A stretch of DNA of 27,722 bases from positions 1 to 27,722 of the forward strand of contig JAEZHF010000067.1 in NCBI GenBank assembly GCA_023416745.1. The letters run 5' to 3'. The position numbers and the translations under genes were made by a program. Shown here piece after piece: positions 1 to 8,223 of this stretch. The notes beneath the pieces are model-generated. The model saw only the letters and a program-made list of their open reading frames with translations, had not been told where the DNA came from and made no database searches. Positions within the stretch are counted from its first letter, which is position 1. Each line of letters starts with the position of its first letter. This DNA is from Bacillota bacterium. Its GTDB lineage: Bacteria; Bacillota; Clostridia; Christensenellales; SZUA-584.

Positions 1-465
1 CGCCTTGAGCAGCCCGAGTATCTTGCCCATAAGTCCTTGAGGGTCTTTGCCGTACGGCACTAGCGGTTCGCGCGTCTCCTTGTCCTTCACCAGCTCGACG
101 GCGGCGAACAGGCCGATGTAGCGCACGTCGCCCACGCACGGATGCGCCGCCTTGATGGCTTCCAGCTTTTCGCCCAACAGCTTTCCGGACTTTGCCACAT
201 TCCCAAGTATGTCTGCTTCCTCGTAGTAGTTTACGCAGGCAATGCCCGCCGCGCAGCCCAGCGGGTGGCCGCTGTAGGTGAGTCCGCAGGAGAGCAGGTT
301 GTCGTCGAAATACGCCGCGATCTCCTTGGAGACCACGACGCCGCCCAGCGGTACGTAGCCGCAGGTGACGCTCTTGGCGAAGCAGACGATATCCGGCATG
401 ATGTCGAAGTGCTCGAACGCTAACATCCTGCCCGTGCGTGCAAAGCCGGTCTGTATCTCGTTGGA
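1..465 (-). pseudogene. Class III aminotransferase remnant, C-terminal half only
   Basis: Read on the minus strand, this stretch encodes the C-terminal half of a PLP-dependent class III (ornithine/omega-type) aminotransferase. The recognisable order is NEIQTGFARTGRML, then CFAKSVTCGYVPLGG with the PLP-binding lysine, then TYSGHPLGCAAG. The reading frame runs off the left edge, so the true 3' end is outside the window. Homology stops abruptly near 465: the residues before NEIQTGF (IIPNTAS and further back) do not look like the family, and the roughly 220-240 N-terminal residues with the phosphate-binding Gly loop are missing. The open frame continues backwards into the 3' end of adenine deaminase without a credible start codon or ribosome site. 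I infer a deletion or rearrangement that joined half an aminotransferase to the end of the deaminase gene. The substrate cannot be told from this half. Confidence 0.75.
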
Positions 466-545
466 TGCTGTATTGGGAATTATATCAATATGCAGGAAAC
501 TAAAGTACCCTTGCTGCGTGGCATGTTTCTGTAACAGCAAGAAGA

Positions 546-2276
546 TTATGCTTCTATTGGAATGAAGCCAAATTTATTAACGTCAAACAGCCCCATGTCC
601 GTCAGCTTTATTTCCGGAATGACTGGCAGCGCCATGAAACAAAGCAGCATCACCGGTTCCAGATAGCGGTGTACGCCGAGTGTGCTCACGGCCAATTGGT
701 GAATGCGCGATAACTTTTCGTCAACCCATTGACCGCTTTGATCGCTCATAAGACCCGCTATGGGCATGGGAAGCTTCTCCAGTACTTTAAGCCCATTGAC
801 GATGACAATACCGCCATCCTGTTCAACCAGCCTGTCAACCGCAAAAGCCATATCGTCGTCACTGACGCCCACTACGATGATGTTATGGGAATCATGTGCG
901 ATCGAGATCGCAATGGCGCCGCGCTTCATGCCGTATCCTTTGAGCAGCGCGACGGCAACATTTCCGGTATTGTGATGGCGCTCCACAACAGCGATTTTGA
1001 CAATATCCTTGTCAGGATTGAACTCAAAATTACCGTATTCATCCCTTTTTATGGTAGCTGCTTCTTTGCGAGTAACAACACCGCCGGGTATAATCGTGAT
1101 CACATGTGCCTTGTCTGAATGAATCGACAGTCTCAGTTTATCTCTGGAAAAGTCTTTGATATGAAACTTTCCTTCTGTCGCGGCAATATCATGCTTCAAC
1201 ACGCTTAGCAGATACACTCCATCCGATGCTGCCTCCTGTCCGGCGATAAACACCTTTGTGACATTAAAATCTGAGATATTGTCCAGTAAAACGATATCCG
1301 CTCTTAATCCGGGTGCGATAGCACCCCGGTCTTTTAGACCATAGCATTCAGCTGAATTCAGGCTTGCCATCTGAATCGCAATCACGGGGTTAATTCCGGC
1401 GATTGAGCAGATGCGCAGATGATTATCAAGATGACCTTCGTGTAAAATAGTTTTTGCCTGACAATCGTCTGAACAAAGAAGACAGCGCCGGCTGTTTTGC
1501 GGCGTTACAGCCTTGAGCAGCTCCAACAGGTTATGGCAGGTAGAACCCTGTCGCATTAAGACATACATGCCGCGGGATATCCGGTCGAGCATTTCTTCGA
1601 CCGTGGAGCATTCATGGTCTGTATGTATGCCGGCGGCCGAATAGGCGTTCAGCGCGTTTTCAGATAAACCCGGGCTGTGTCCATCGATTGGCATACGTCT
1701 TTTGATAGCGGCAATGAGCTTGTCCAGCACATCGTTGTCTGCGTTCACAACTCCCGGGAAGTTCATAAACTCTCCGAGCCCCAGTATTTTACCGCTGGCT
1801 AGAAGCGGCTCCATATCTTCGGCGGCAATCGCAGCCCCTGAATGTTCAAACGGTGTTGAGGGTACGCAGGAAGGCATCATCCACTTGATATCCAATGCGT
1901 TGCCCTTCGAAGCTTCGATCATGTATTCCAGTCCGGCAAGGCCGCAAACGTTGGTTATTTCATGCGGGTCGGCGATAATCGTCGTTGTACCATGGGGGAC
2001 GATGAGCCTGCCCAACTCTTCCGGACTCACGTAGGATGATTCAACATGTATATGGCTGTCTATAAAGCCGGGCGATGCATATTGGCCTTTCGCGTCAATT
2101 TCCGTGTAACCTTCATATTTGCCAACTCCAGCAATAAGGTCTTCACACAATGCGATATCGCCGCTGATAATTGATGCATTGTAAACATCAACTATGCGGC
2201 AGTTTTTGATAACCAGATCGGCTGGTGTTCTGCCGGCGGAGACATCGATAAATTTTTTCAGCCGTGTTTTATCCAT
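546..2276 (-). CDS. ade: Adenine deaminase
   Basis: Hydrolytic deamination of adenine to hypoxanthine and ammonia in the cytoplasm (purine salvage). About 576 residues, full length for the Ade/AdeC branch of the amidohydrolase superfamily. Visible signatures are the N-terminal composite domain, the metal-binding motif SHIHVESS (His75, His77), then IADPHEITNVCG, PSCVPSTPFEHSGA, GEFMNFPGVV, DGHSPGLSENALNAY, CSDDCQAKTILHEGH and a C-terminal domain ending in GLFDVNKFGFIPIEA. An upstream ATG at 2288 is possible, but it sits directly against the AAGG. The ATG at 2276 has the AAGGA about 11 nt upstream and matches the usual start (MDKTRLKKFIDVSAGRTPADLV), so I prefer it. The gene is divergent from a nucleoside-type ABC importer and shares its 5' spacer, which suggests that imported or salvaged adenine compounds are deaminated here. 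Confidence 0.93.
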   Translation of the reverse strand: MDKTRLKKFIDVSAGRTPADLVIKNCRIVDVYNASIISGDIALCEDLIAGVGKYEGYTEIDAKGQYASPGFIDSHIHVESSYVSPEELGRLIVPHGTTTIIADPHEITNVCGLAGLEYMIEASKGNALDIKWMMPSCVPSTPFEHSGAAIAAEDMEPLLASGKILGLGEFMNFPGVVNADNDVLDKLIAAIKRRMPIDGHSPGLSENALNAYSAAGIHTDHECSTVEEMLDRISRGMYVLMRQGSTCHNLLELLKAVTPQNSRRCLLCSDDCQAKTILHEGHLDNHLRICSIAGINPVIAIQMASLNSAECYGLKDRGAIAPGLRADIVLLDNISDFNVTKVFIAGQEAASDGVYLLSVLKHDIAATEGKFHIKDFSRDKLRLSIHSDKAHVITIIPGGVVTRKEAATIKRDEYGNFEFNPDKDIVKIAVVERHHNTGNVAVALLKGYGMKRGAIAISIAHDSHNIIVVGVSDDDMAFAVDRLVEQDGGIVIVNGLKVLEKLPMPIAGLMSDQSGQWVDEKLSRIHQLAVSTLGVHRYLEPVMLLCFMALPVIPEIKLTDMGLFDVNKFGFIPIEA

Positions 2277-2408
2277 TTCATCTACCATCCTTATGTAGAT
2301 TTTTAGGCAAACATAATTAACGATATGCTATCACAATCATATTAAATTATAAACCCTGTTGATATCAATTATTTTTATGAACTTAAAAAAATATTTTTGA
2401 TTTACATA

Positions 2409-2436
2409 TTGAAAAATCCCATCTGTTTGTTATAGA
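2409..2436 (+). promoter_or_regulatory. Putative sigma-A promoter of the nucleoside importer
   Basis: TTGAAA at 2409-2414 and TATAGA at 2431-2436 are separated by 16 bp. Transcription would start near 2443, giving a leader of about 360 nt before the lipoprotein start codon. A perfect 10-bp palindrome, TTGATATCAA, lies 40 bp upstream (2359-2368) and could be an operator or part of the divergent adenine deaminase promoter. This rests on sequence match only. Confidence 0.5.
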
Positions 2437-2442
2437 ATGTAA

Positions 2443-2806
2443 CTAATAAGAAAGCTGTTGCCTGTCGTGCCCGATAGTATAACTTGGGCAGTCCAGTGGA
2501 GATCTTTTGCTTTATCCAACTAAAATCAAAAGAAAAGAGCAAGTGCGATTTTGAAAAGTTCCAGCTTAGGAAAAATCGACGAAACCAAAAAAACTTGTGT
2601 TCTAGGTAAGAATGTGGTAGTATTCTATTTGCTTGAACAAGGATGTCGGCGTTAATGACCTTTGTTCATTTTTTTGGTTTAGAGCTCATTTTCAGCTGAA
2701 GAAATGTGGAGAAAGGTAATCAGCCCGGTTCATTTGTACAAGCTCATTTATGTGAGAAAAGAATTGCAAATCCTGATTTCACATTTAATTTATTAAGGAG
2801 GAAACC
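2443..2806 (+). promoter_or_regulatory. Long 5' leader of the nucleoside importer, possible attenuator or riboswitch
   Basis: The 518-base gap between the divergent genes ade and the BMP lipoprotein contains no gene that I can support. Downstream of the putative promoter, the leader has a local helix with arms TGCCC (2468-2472) and GGGCA (2486-2490), flanked by a symmetric internal loop and a CTG/CAG outer helix. Next comes an A-rich stretch, then a terminator-like hairpin at 2634-2675. The segment CTTGTGTTC (2594-2602) can pair, with a TG bulge, with GAACAAG (2635-2641), the 5' arm of that terminator, so an antiterminator is possible. I looked for purine, 2'-deoxyguanosine, PRPP, ppGpp, guanidine and cyclic-di-GMP aptamer signatures and did not recognise any. 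A strong AAGGAGG at 2796-2802 serves the lipoprotein gene. Confidence 0.4.
2634..2675 (+). terminator. Intrinsic terminator inside the importer leader
   Basis: The arms TGAACAAGG (2634-2642) and CCTTTGTTCA (2659-2668) pair with one bulged base around a 16-nt loop and are followed directly by seven T residues (2669-2675). It lies downstream of the putative promoter and 130 nt before the lipoprotein start codon, which is the arrangement of a transcription attenuator. It could alternatively end a short independent RNA of about 230 nt. Confidence 0.6.
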
Positions 2807-4105
2807 ATGAAAAAGTTAGTATTGTTGTTAGTGGTGTTGGCAATGGTTCTCGTACCGTTCGCAGGCTGCGGCGAAAAGGCTCCGGAAGCCCCTGCGGCGA
2901 CCGACGAGGCTCCCGCTGCTACGGAAGCGCCGGCAGAAGAGCCCACAACCGAAGCGCCGGAAGAGGCTCCTGCCGCCAAGCTTGGCGTAATACTGGTGCA
3001 TGACGAGAATTCCGGATATGATGCTGCTCACATTAACGGTGTCCGTAAAGCGGCTGCCAATGTTGGCTTCACCGACGACCAGATCATCTGGAAGTACAAC
3101 ATAGCTGAAGACGAAACCTGCTACGATACGGCAACCGACCTTGTCGAACAGGGCTGCACCTACATTATCTCGGACAGCTTTAACCACCAAAGCTATATGC
3201 AGCAGGCAGCTGATGAAAATCCGGAAGTGACATTTATCGCGATGACGGGCGTCAACGCCGGTCCCTCGGGTCTGCCGAATCTGAAGAATGCATTTAACTG
3301 GACATTCGAATCACGTTATGTATCGGGTGTTGTCGCCGGCATGAAGTTGGCCGAGCTCGTTACGGACGGCAAGGTCGCGGACAAGAACAAGGACGCAGAC
3401 GGCAACATCAAGATTGGATATATCGGGGCTTATCCGTACGATGAAGTGGTTTCCGGTTATACCGGATTCTATCTGGGCGTTAAGTCCATCGTCAGCAACG
3501 TCGCGATGGATGTATCCTACACCAACTCATGGTACGACCCGACTGCTGAAGCGGAAGCTGCCAACGCGCTTGTCGCGTCCGGCGCTATCATCATCAGCCA
3601 GCACGCTGACTCCACCGGCGCTCCGTCTGCCTGTCAGGCGCTGCTTGACAAGGGCACCGTCGTTTACTGCGTGGGCTACAACGTCGATATGCTTTCCGTT
3701 GCGCCAACCGCCGCGCTGACCAGCTGCCAGAACGATTGGAGCGTTTACTACACCTATGTGCTCAATTGCATCAAGAACGGTGAAGAAATTGCCACCGACT
3801 GGGCAAAAGGTTATAGCGAAGGCGCTGTGATGATCTCCGCGCTGGGCGAAAGCTGCGCTGCCGGCACAGCTGAGAAGGTTGCAGAAGTCGAAGCTGCTCT
3901 AAAGGACGGAAGCCTCAAAGTGTTCGATATCAATACGTTCACTGTGAAAGGCGAGAAGGTCACGACAGCTCCTGCACTTGACACTGACGGAGACTTTGTT
4001 CCGGACAGCGGCGAAGCCATCGTTGATGGTGCGTTTGCCGAGTCTACTCTGCGCAGTGCTCCGTACTTCGGACTGCGTATAGACGGCATCAAAGAACTCA
4101 ACTAA
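2807..4105 (+). CDS. BMP-family lipoprotein, nucleoside-type ABC importer substrate-binding protein
   Basis: Membrane-anchored extracellular substrate-binding protein of 432 residues. It starts with a lipoprotein signal peptide (hydrophobic residues 4-18, lipobox VPFAGC, lipidated Cys21). A low-complexity Ala/Pro/Glu/Thr linker (about 23-55) follows, then the BMP/PnrA-like periplasmic-binding fold: KLGVILVHDENSGYD, YIISDSFNHQSYM, FNWTFESRYVSGVVAGMKL, KIGYIGAYPYDEVVSGYTGF, GAIIISQHADSTGAP. BMP proteins typically bind purine nucleosides (PnrA, Bacillus NupN/YufN). The exact ligand cannot be read from sequence, and 5'-deoxy- or 5'-methylthioadenosine would fit the neighbours. The gene is followed by an ATPase and two permeases of the same system. 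The start is supported by AAGGAGG 5 nt upstream. The acidic linker resembles that of the second lipoprotein at 24779. Confidence 0.9.
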   Translation: MKKLVLLLVVLAMVLVPFAGCGEKAPEAPAATDEAPAATEAPAEEPTTEAPEEAPAAKLGVILVHDENSGYDAAHINGVRKAAANVGFTDDQIIWKYNIAEDETCYDTATDLVEQGCTYIISDSFNHQSYMQQAADENPEVTFIAMTGVNAGPSGLPNLKNAFNWTFESRYVSGVVAGMKLAELVTDGKVADKNKDADGNIKIGYIGAYPYDEVVSGYTGFYLGVKSIVSNVAMDVSYTNSWYDPTAEAEAANALVASGAIIISQHADSTGAPSACQALLDKGTVVYCVGYNVDMLSVAPTAALTSCQNDWSVYYTYVLNCIKNGEEIATDWAKGYSEGAVMISALGESCAAGTAEKVAEVEAALKDGSLKVFDINTFTVKGEKVTTAPALDTDGDFVPDSGEAIVDGAFAESTLRSAPYFGLRIDGIKELN

Positions 4106-4125
4106 ACACGACCTGTTTATAGATG

Positions 4126-4152
4126 GGAAGAGCCACAAAAGTGGCTCTTTCC
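4126..4152 (+). terminator. Hairpin between lipoprotein and ATPase genes
   Basis: A perfect 9-bp stem, AAGAGCCAC (4128-4136) with GTGGCTCTT (4141-4149), around an AAAA loop, with flanking GG/CC. It lacks a long T run (TCCATACTTTTC follows). In binding-protein operons such a hairpin usually causes partial termination or protects the upstream message, so that the lipoprotein is made in excess. I infer that role here. Confidence 0.6.
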
Positions 4153-4178
4153 ATACTTTTCTAAGGGGGTAATCCACT

Positions 4179-5711
4179 ATGCAAAGCGCAAAAGCGTCCA
4201 TCTGCATGCGCGATATTACCAAGACTTTCGGTTCCACTGTGGCTAATAACCGGGTCTGCCTCGATATACACAGAGGTGAGATTCTAGCCTTGCTCGGAGA
4301 AAATGGCAGCGGTAAGACAACGCTGATGAACATGCTCTCCGGTATCTATTATCCGGATGCCGGGCATATTTCTGTTGAGGGTTGCGAAGTTTCCATCCGC
4401 AGTCCCAAGGACGCTTTTGATCTTGGAATCGGCATGATCCACCAGCACTTCAAGCTCGTGGATGTACTGACAGCAGCGGAAAACATTATTCTGGGCATGC
4501 CGGGTAAGGGACGGCTTGACATGAAGGCCGTGGGCGACAAGATACGTAAAATATGCGCATTGTATGGTTTTGATGTGGATCCCGATCAGAAGATATATGA
4601 TATGTCTGTTTCACAGAAGCAGACAGTGGAAATCGTGAAAGTGCTTTATCGGGGTGCGGAGATTCTGATTCTGGATGAGCCCACTGCCGTTCTGACCCCG
4701 CAGGAGACGGATAAGCTTTTCGCTGTTCTGCGAAACATGCGTGACGACGGTAAAGCGATCGTTATTATCACTCACAAACTGCATGAGGTAGAGGATATAT
4801 CGGACCGCGTGGTCGTTCTTCGGCGCGGAGAATTCGTCGGCAGTATGGAGACGAAAAACACGAATGCATCGGACATGACCAACATGATGGTCGGTCGTGC
4901 CGTCTCCCTGAACATTGACCGGCCTGAACCCAAGGATCCCAAGCCGCGTATCATCGTGGAGGGATTGACTGTAAGGGATAAGGACGGAGTAGTCAAGCTT
5001 TGTGATGTTTCGTTCACTGCGAACTCCGGTGAAATATTGGGTATAGCGGGCATTTCTGGCTGCGGTCAAAAGGAACTGCTGGAGTCTATTGCCGGCCTGC
5101 AGCCCCATGAAAAGGGGAGTATTAAATACATTGATCCTGACACTGGCAAAGAAATTGAGCTTATCGGAAAGGATCCGCGCGCGATATTCGGTATGGGTGT
5201 GCAGTTGTCCTTCGTACCTGAAGACAGACTTGGTATGGGGCTTGTCGGCAGCATGGATTTGACGGACAACATGATGCTGCGCTCGTTTCGCCAGGGAAAA
5301 TCCGTTTTTGCTGACAGGAAAACACCGCGCAATCTGGCGGAGCGTGTGGTCAACGAACTGTCTGTGAACACTCCCGGCCTGTCCACTCCCGTGCGCAGAC
5401 TCTCGGGCGGTAACGTTCAAAAGGTTTTGGTCGGACGTGAGATCTCCTCTGCACCGACCGTCCTGATGACAGCCTACGCTGTGCGTGGGTTGGATATCAA
5501 TTCGTCCTACACAATTTATGACCTTATCAACCAGCAGAAGGAAAAGGGTGTTGCCGTCATCTTTGTCGGGGAAGATCTTGACGTGCTGCTGGAGTTCTGT
5601 GACCGGATTCTAGTTCTGTGCGGCGGAAAGGTCAGCGGTATTGTCCCTGGCAGAGGTGCGGACAAGAATGAGGTCGGCATGATGATGACCAAATTGGGAG
5701 GAGAACAATGA
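4179..5711 (+). CDS. Nucleoside-type ABC importer, double ATP-binding protein
   Basis: Cytoplasmic ATPase subunit of 510 residues with two fused ABC domains, as in YufO/NupO and the sugar-type double ATPases. Domain 1 has Walker A LGENGSGKTT (about 39-48), the Q-loop region GMIHQHFKLVDVLT, the degenerate signature SVSQKQTVEIVK and Walker B ILILDEPTAVLTPQE. Domain 2 has a degenerate Walker A (GISGCGQKE), the signature LSGGNVQK and an altered Walker B (VLMTAYAVRGLD, without the usual Asp-Glu). This asymmetry is normal for the family, where the second site is catalytically weak. The start is preceded by AAGGGGG. The 3' end overlaps the first permease by 4 nt (ATGA), so the two are translationally coupled. 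Confidence 0.93.
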   Translation: MQSAKASICMRDITKTFGSTVANNRVCLDIHRGEILALLGENGSGKTTLMNMLSGIYYPDAGHISVEGCEVSIRSPKDAFDLGIGMIHQHFKLVDVLTAAENIILGMPGKGRLDMKAVGDKIRKICALYGFDVDPDQKIYDMSVSQKQTVEIVKVLYRGAEILILDEPTAVLTPQETDKLFAVLRNMRDDGKAIVIITHKLHEVEDISDRVVVLRRGEFVGSMETKNTNASDMTNMMVGRAVSLNIDRPEPKDPKPRIIVEGLTVRDKDGVVKLCDVSFTANSGEILGIAGISGCGQKELLESIAGLQPHEKGSIKYIDPDTGKEIELIGKDPRAIFGMGVQLSFVPEDRLGMGLVGSMDLTDNMMLRSFRQGKSVFADRKTPRNLAERVVNELSVNTPGLSTPVRRLSGGNVQKVLVGREISSAPTVLMTAYAVRGLDINSSYTIYDLINQQKEKGVAVIFVGEDLDVLLEFCDRILVLCGGKVSGIVPGRGADKNEVGMMMTKLGGEQ

Positions 5712-6802
5712 ACCAACATACTAAAATACCCTTTATGCGCATCGTCAAGCGTGACTCAATCTCGCTCTGGCACGGCTGGCTTATCCGGCTCGCCGGCTTG
5801 GTGCTGGCGCTGGCAGTTAGCGCAATTGTGATTTACGCTATCGTAAAGCTGAATCCGCTCAAGGTGTACAGCGCCATGTTCGAAGGCAACTTCGGTTCTG
5901 AAAAACGTGTTTGGGTGACACTTCGCGACATCATGATGCTGCTATGTATCGGCATTGGTTTGGCGCCTGCATTCAAAATGCGTTTTTGGAATATCGGCGC
6001 GGAGGGGCAGATTTTGGCGGGAGGCATCGCGACAGCTGCGGTGATGATCTATTTCGGCAAGTCGATGCCGACATGGACGCTGCTGCTCGTATCCTTTGTT
6101 GTCAGCTGTGTGGCAGGCGCTGTGTGGGGCTTTATCCCTGCCGTGTTTAAAGCGCGTTTTGGGACGAACGAAACGCTGTTTACACTGATGATGAACTATG
6201 TTGCCATCCAACTGACCTCGTTTTGCGTCGCTCTATGGGAGAACCCATTCGGATCAAACTCTGTGGGCATCATCAATCAGCAGACGAAGGCCGGCTGGTT
6301 TCCGCCCGTATTCGAGCAGCAATATATGCTGAATCTGATCATTGTTCTGGCGCTGACTATTTTCATGTATATTTATCTTCGCTACTCCAAGCAGGGCTAC
6401 GAGATATCGGTTGTCGGCGAGTCCGAGCGCACGGCCCGCTATATCGGATTAAACGTGAAAAAGGTTGTAATCCGAACAATGATGATTTCAGGTGCCATAT
6501 GCGGACTGGCGGGATATATCGCTGTTGCGGGCGCGTCCCATACGATTTCAACGAGTACAGCCGGCGGAAGCGGCTTTACGGCCATCATCGTGGCCTGGCT
6601 GGCCAAGTTCAATACATTTACGATGATACTCGTTGCGGCATTGCTGGTTTTCATGGAAAAAGGAGCGATTCAGATTGCTTCGCAGTTTAACCTGAATGAC
6701 TACGCATCCCAAATGATCACGGGTATTATTCTGTTCTTCATCCTTGGCAGCGAGTTCTTTACCAATTACCGGCTTGTTTTCCGTGGAAAGGAGGCAAACT
6801 GA
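5708..6802 (+). CDS. Nucleoside-type ABC importer permease, first subunit
   Basis: Integral membrane permease of 364 residues of the branched-chain/ribose-type family (BPD_transp_2), subfamily YufP/NupP. It has a short cytoplasmic N-terminus and then about eight to ten hydrophobic segments, starting with one around residues 26-48. Family-typical stretches are FKMRFWNIGAEGQI, FKARFGTNETLFTLMMNYVA and GESERTARYIGLN, the last being the cytoplasmic coupling loop that contacts the ATPase. It starts inside the last codons of the ATPase gene and is followed one base later by the second permease, so all four importer genes form one operon. It should pair with the second permease as a heterodimer. Confidence 0.92.
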   Translation: MNQHTKIPFMRIVKRDSISLWHGWLIRLAGLVLALAVSAIVIYAIVKLNPLKVYSAMFEGNFGSEKRVWVTLRDIMMLLCIGIGLAPAFKMRFWNIGAEGQILAGGIATAAVMIYFGKSMPTWTLLLVSFVVSCVAGAVWGFIPAVFKARFGTNETLFTLMMNYVAIQLTSFCVALWENPFGSNSVGIINQQTKAGWFPPVFEQQYMLNLIIVLALTIFMYIYLRYSKQGYEISVVGESERTARYIGLNVKKVVIRTMMISGAICGLAGYIAVAGASHTISTSTAGGSGFTAIIVAWLAKFNTFTMILVAALLVFMEKGAIQIASQFNLNDYASQMITGIILFFILGSEFFTNYRLVFRGKEAN

Positions 6803-6803
6803 T

Positions 6804-7775
6804 ATGGATCAAATTCTATCATTGCTTCAGGCAGCTATTGTTTTCGGAACCGTGATACTTTTCGGTGCCATGGGCGAAATTCTGACAGAGAAGTCAGGGA
6901 ATCTGAATCTCGGCGTTCCGGGAATCATGTACCTTGGGGGTGTAGCAGGCCTTGCAAGTTCATTTTGGTATGAGTCGAGCACTGCAACGCCCATCCCTTG
7001 GGTCGGCCTTCTGATCGCTCTGATCAGTGCGCTGGCAGCTGCCACGCTGGCCGGTCTTATTTACAGCTTTCTGACGATCACGTTGCGCGCCAACCAGAAC
7101 GTAACGGGTCTAACTTTGACCATATTTGGCGCTGGTGTTGCGAATTTTTTCGGCGGCGCAATGAACAGTATGGCCGGTGGCGTTGGCCAGATTTCCGTTG
7201 CTGCGTCGAGCGGCGCTTTTCGCGCAGCGCCGCCCTTCCTCTCGGGTATAGGCATTTTTTCCGCACTCGGCTTCATGGTATATCTGGCAATCATTATGGC
7301 TTTTATCATAGGCTGGTTCCTGAACAGAACGCGAAAGGGTCTCAACCTGCGCGCTGTGGGTGAAAACCCCGGTACTGCGGACGCTGCCGGCATCAGCGTG
7401 ACTAAATACAAATATCTATCCACCTGTATTGGTGCGGCCATCACCGGTCTGGGCGGTCTTTACTACGTCATGGACTATATAAAAGGGACATGGGCAAACG
7501 ATGGTGGCATAGAAAAACTTGGCTGGTTGGCCGTTGCACTCGTTATATTTGCCCGCTGGAAGCCCAGGCATGCGATTTGGGGCTCCTATCTCTTTGGGAC
7601 GCTGTTTTGGCTCTTCTTCTACATTCCGGGCCTTACCCGGTCGTCTCAGGAGATATTTAAAATGCTGCCCTACGTTGTCACAATCATCGTACTGATTGTC
7701 GTTTCGATGCGCAGAAAGCGTGAAAACCAGCCTCCGGGCAGCTTAGGTCTTCCATATTTCCGCGAGGACAGATAA
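6804..7775 (+). CDS. Nucleoside-type ABC importer permease, second subunit
   Basis: Membrane permease of about 323 residues, subfamily YufQ/NupQ. The frame is open from 6744, but the ATG at 6804 has AAGGAGG at 6788-6794 and gives the expected N-terminus MDQILSLLQAAIVFGTVILFG. Characteristic stretches are GEILTEKSGNLNLGVPGIMY, TLRANQNVTGLTLTIFG and the coupling loop LRAVGENPGTADAAGISVTKY. The C-terminus is short and basic (RRKRENQPPG). It completes the importer with the genes from 2807 onwards. A long hairpin 60 bases after the stop probably ends the operon. Confidence 0.92.
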   Translation: MDQILSLLQAAIVFGTVILFGAMGEILTEKSGNLNLGVPGIMYLGGVAGLASSFWYESSTATPIPWVGLLIALISALAAATLAGLIYSFLTITLRANQNVTGLTLTIFGAGVANFFGGAMNSMAGGVGQISVAASSGAFRAAPPFLSGIGIFSALGFMVYLAIIMAFIIGWFLNRTRKGLNLRAVGENPGTADAAGISVTKYKYLSTCIGAAITGLGGLYYVMDYIKGTWANDGGIEKLGWLAVALVIFARWKPRHAIWGSYLFGTLFWLFFYIPGLTRSSQEIFKMLPYVVTIIVLIVVSMRRKRENQPPGSLGLPYFREDR

Positions 7776-7834
7776 TCATAAAACATTGTGAGTCCAGAAT
7801 TTATTTCTTTCTAGCGTTTGTCAAGATAACACAA

Positions 7835-7870
7835 AATGGCGGTTATTCTTTTTTTGGAATGGCTGCCATT
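7835..7870 (+). terminator. Long hairpin after the nucleoside importer operon
   Basis: A fully paired 14-bp stem, AATGGCGGTTATTC (7835-7848) with GAATGGCTGCCATT (7857-7870), counting three G-T wobbles, around an 8-nt T-rich loop. It lies 60 bases past the permease stop. No clean T run follows (ATTATTAATT), so it may be a weak terminator or an RNA-stabilising hairpin rather than a textbook terminator. Confidence 0.5.
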
Positions 7871-7892
7871 ATTAATTCAGTATACAAAAAGA

Positions 7893-7901
7893 TGGTATAA
7901 T
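7893..7901 (+). promoter_or_regulatory. Extended -10 promoter before the aldolase operon
   Basis: TG-G-TATAAT at 7893-7901 is a perfect extended -10 element. The -35 region is poor (TTAATT at 7872-7877), as is common for extended -10 promoters. Transcription would start near 7908 and leave a leader of about 315 nt before the aldolase start codon. Confidence 0.55.
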
Positions 7902-7907
7902 ACTCAT

Positions 7908-8223
7908 GCAAGTTCTTTTATATCGAAATTTATGTTTGTGATAATACCAAACAAATAGATCATATATTTGTTAATGGCCAAAATCTCTATGAAACAAGTA
8001 AACGAAATACTAAACAATGGTATAAACCAATTAAGAACAAAAACTAAAATATTATTAAATATTTAGCCAACTAACTCAATAAATATTGATAAATAGCGCA
8101 CAGGCACTTATTATTAATGGAAAGACTGTCAACAATATAAATCACGAAACATGAACATCCACAATATAAGCCGCTAAGAAATAAACAAATTTCCACACGA
8201 AATGTTCAAGGAAGGAACAAGAC
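7908..8223 (+). other. AT-rich leader or spacer before the aldolase gene
   Basis: The gap from 7776 to 8223 (448 bases) is much richer in A/T than the genes around it. Apart from the hairpin and promoter listed separately, I see no supported gene. A 30-codon frame from the ATG at 7974 to 8066 has no ribosome site. Another open frame without a start codon (about 7906-8043) gives a Lys/Asn-rich peptide of the kind AT-rich DNA gives by chance. GAACAT near 8153 and ATGTTC near 8203 could pair. A good GGAAGGA precedes the aldolase ATG. Confidence 0.35.

Noticed and set aside
2340..2806. Purine-type riboswitch upstream of the nucleoside importer
   Set aside because: The conserved loop and junction bases of the purine aptamer are not found. 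Only a generic attenuator layout is visible, so no named riboswitch is called.
7906..8066. Small Lys/Asn-rich proteins in the AT-rich spacer
   Set aside because: There is no ribosome site or proper start codon, and the composition is what AT-rich noncoding DNA gives in any frame.
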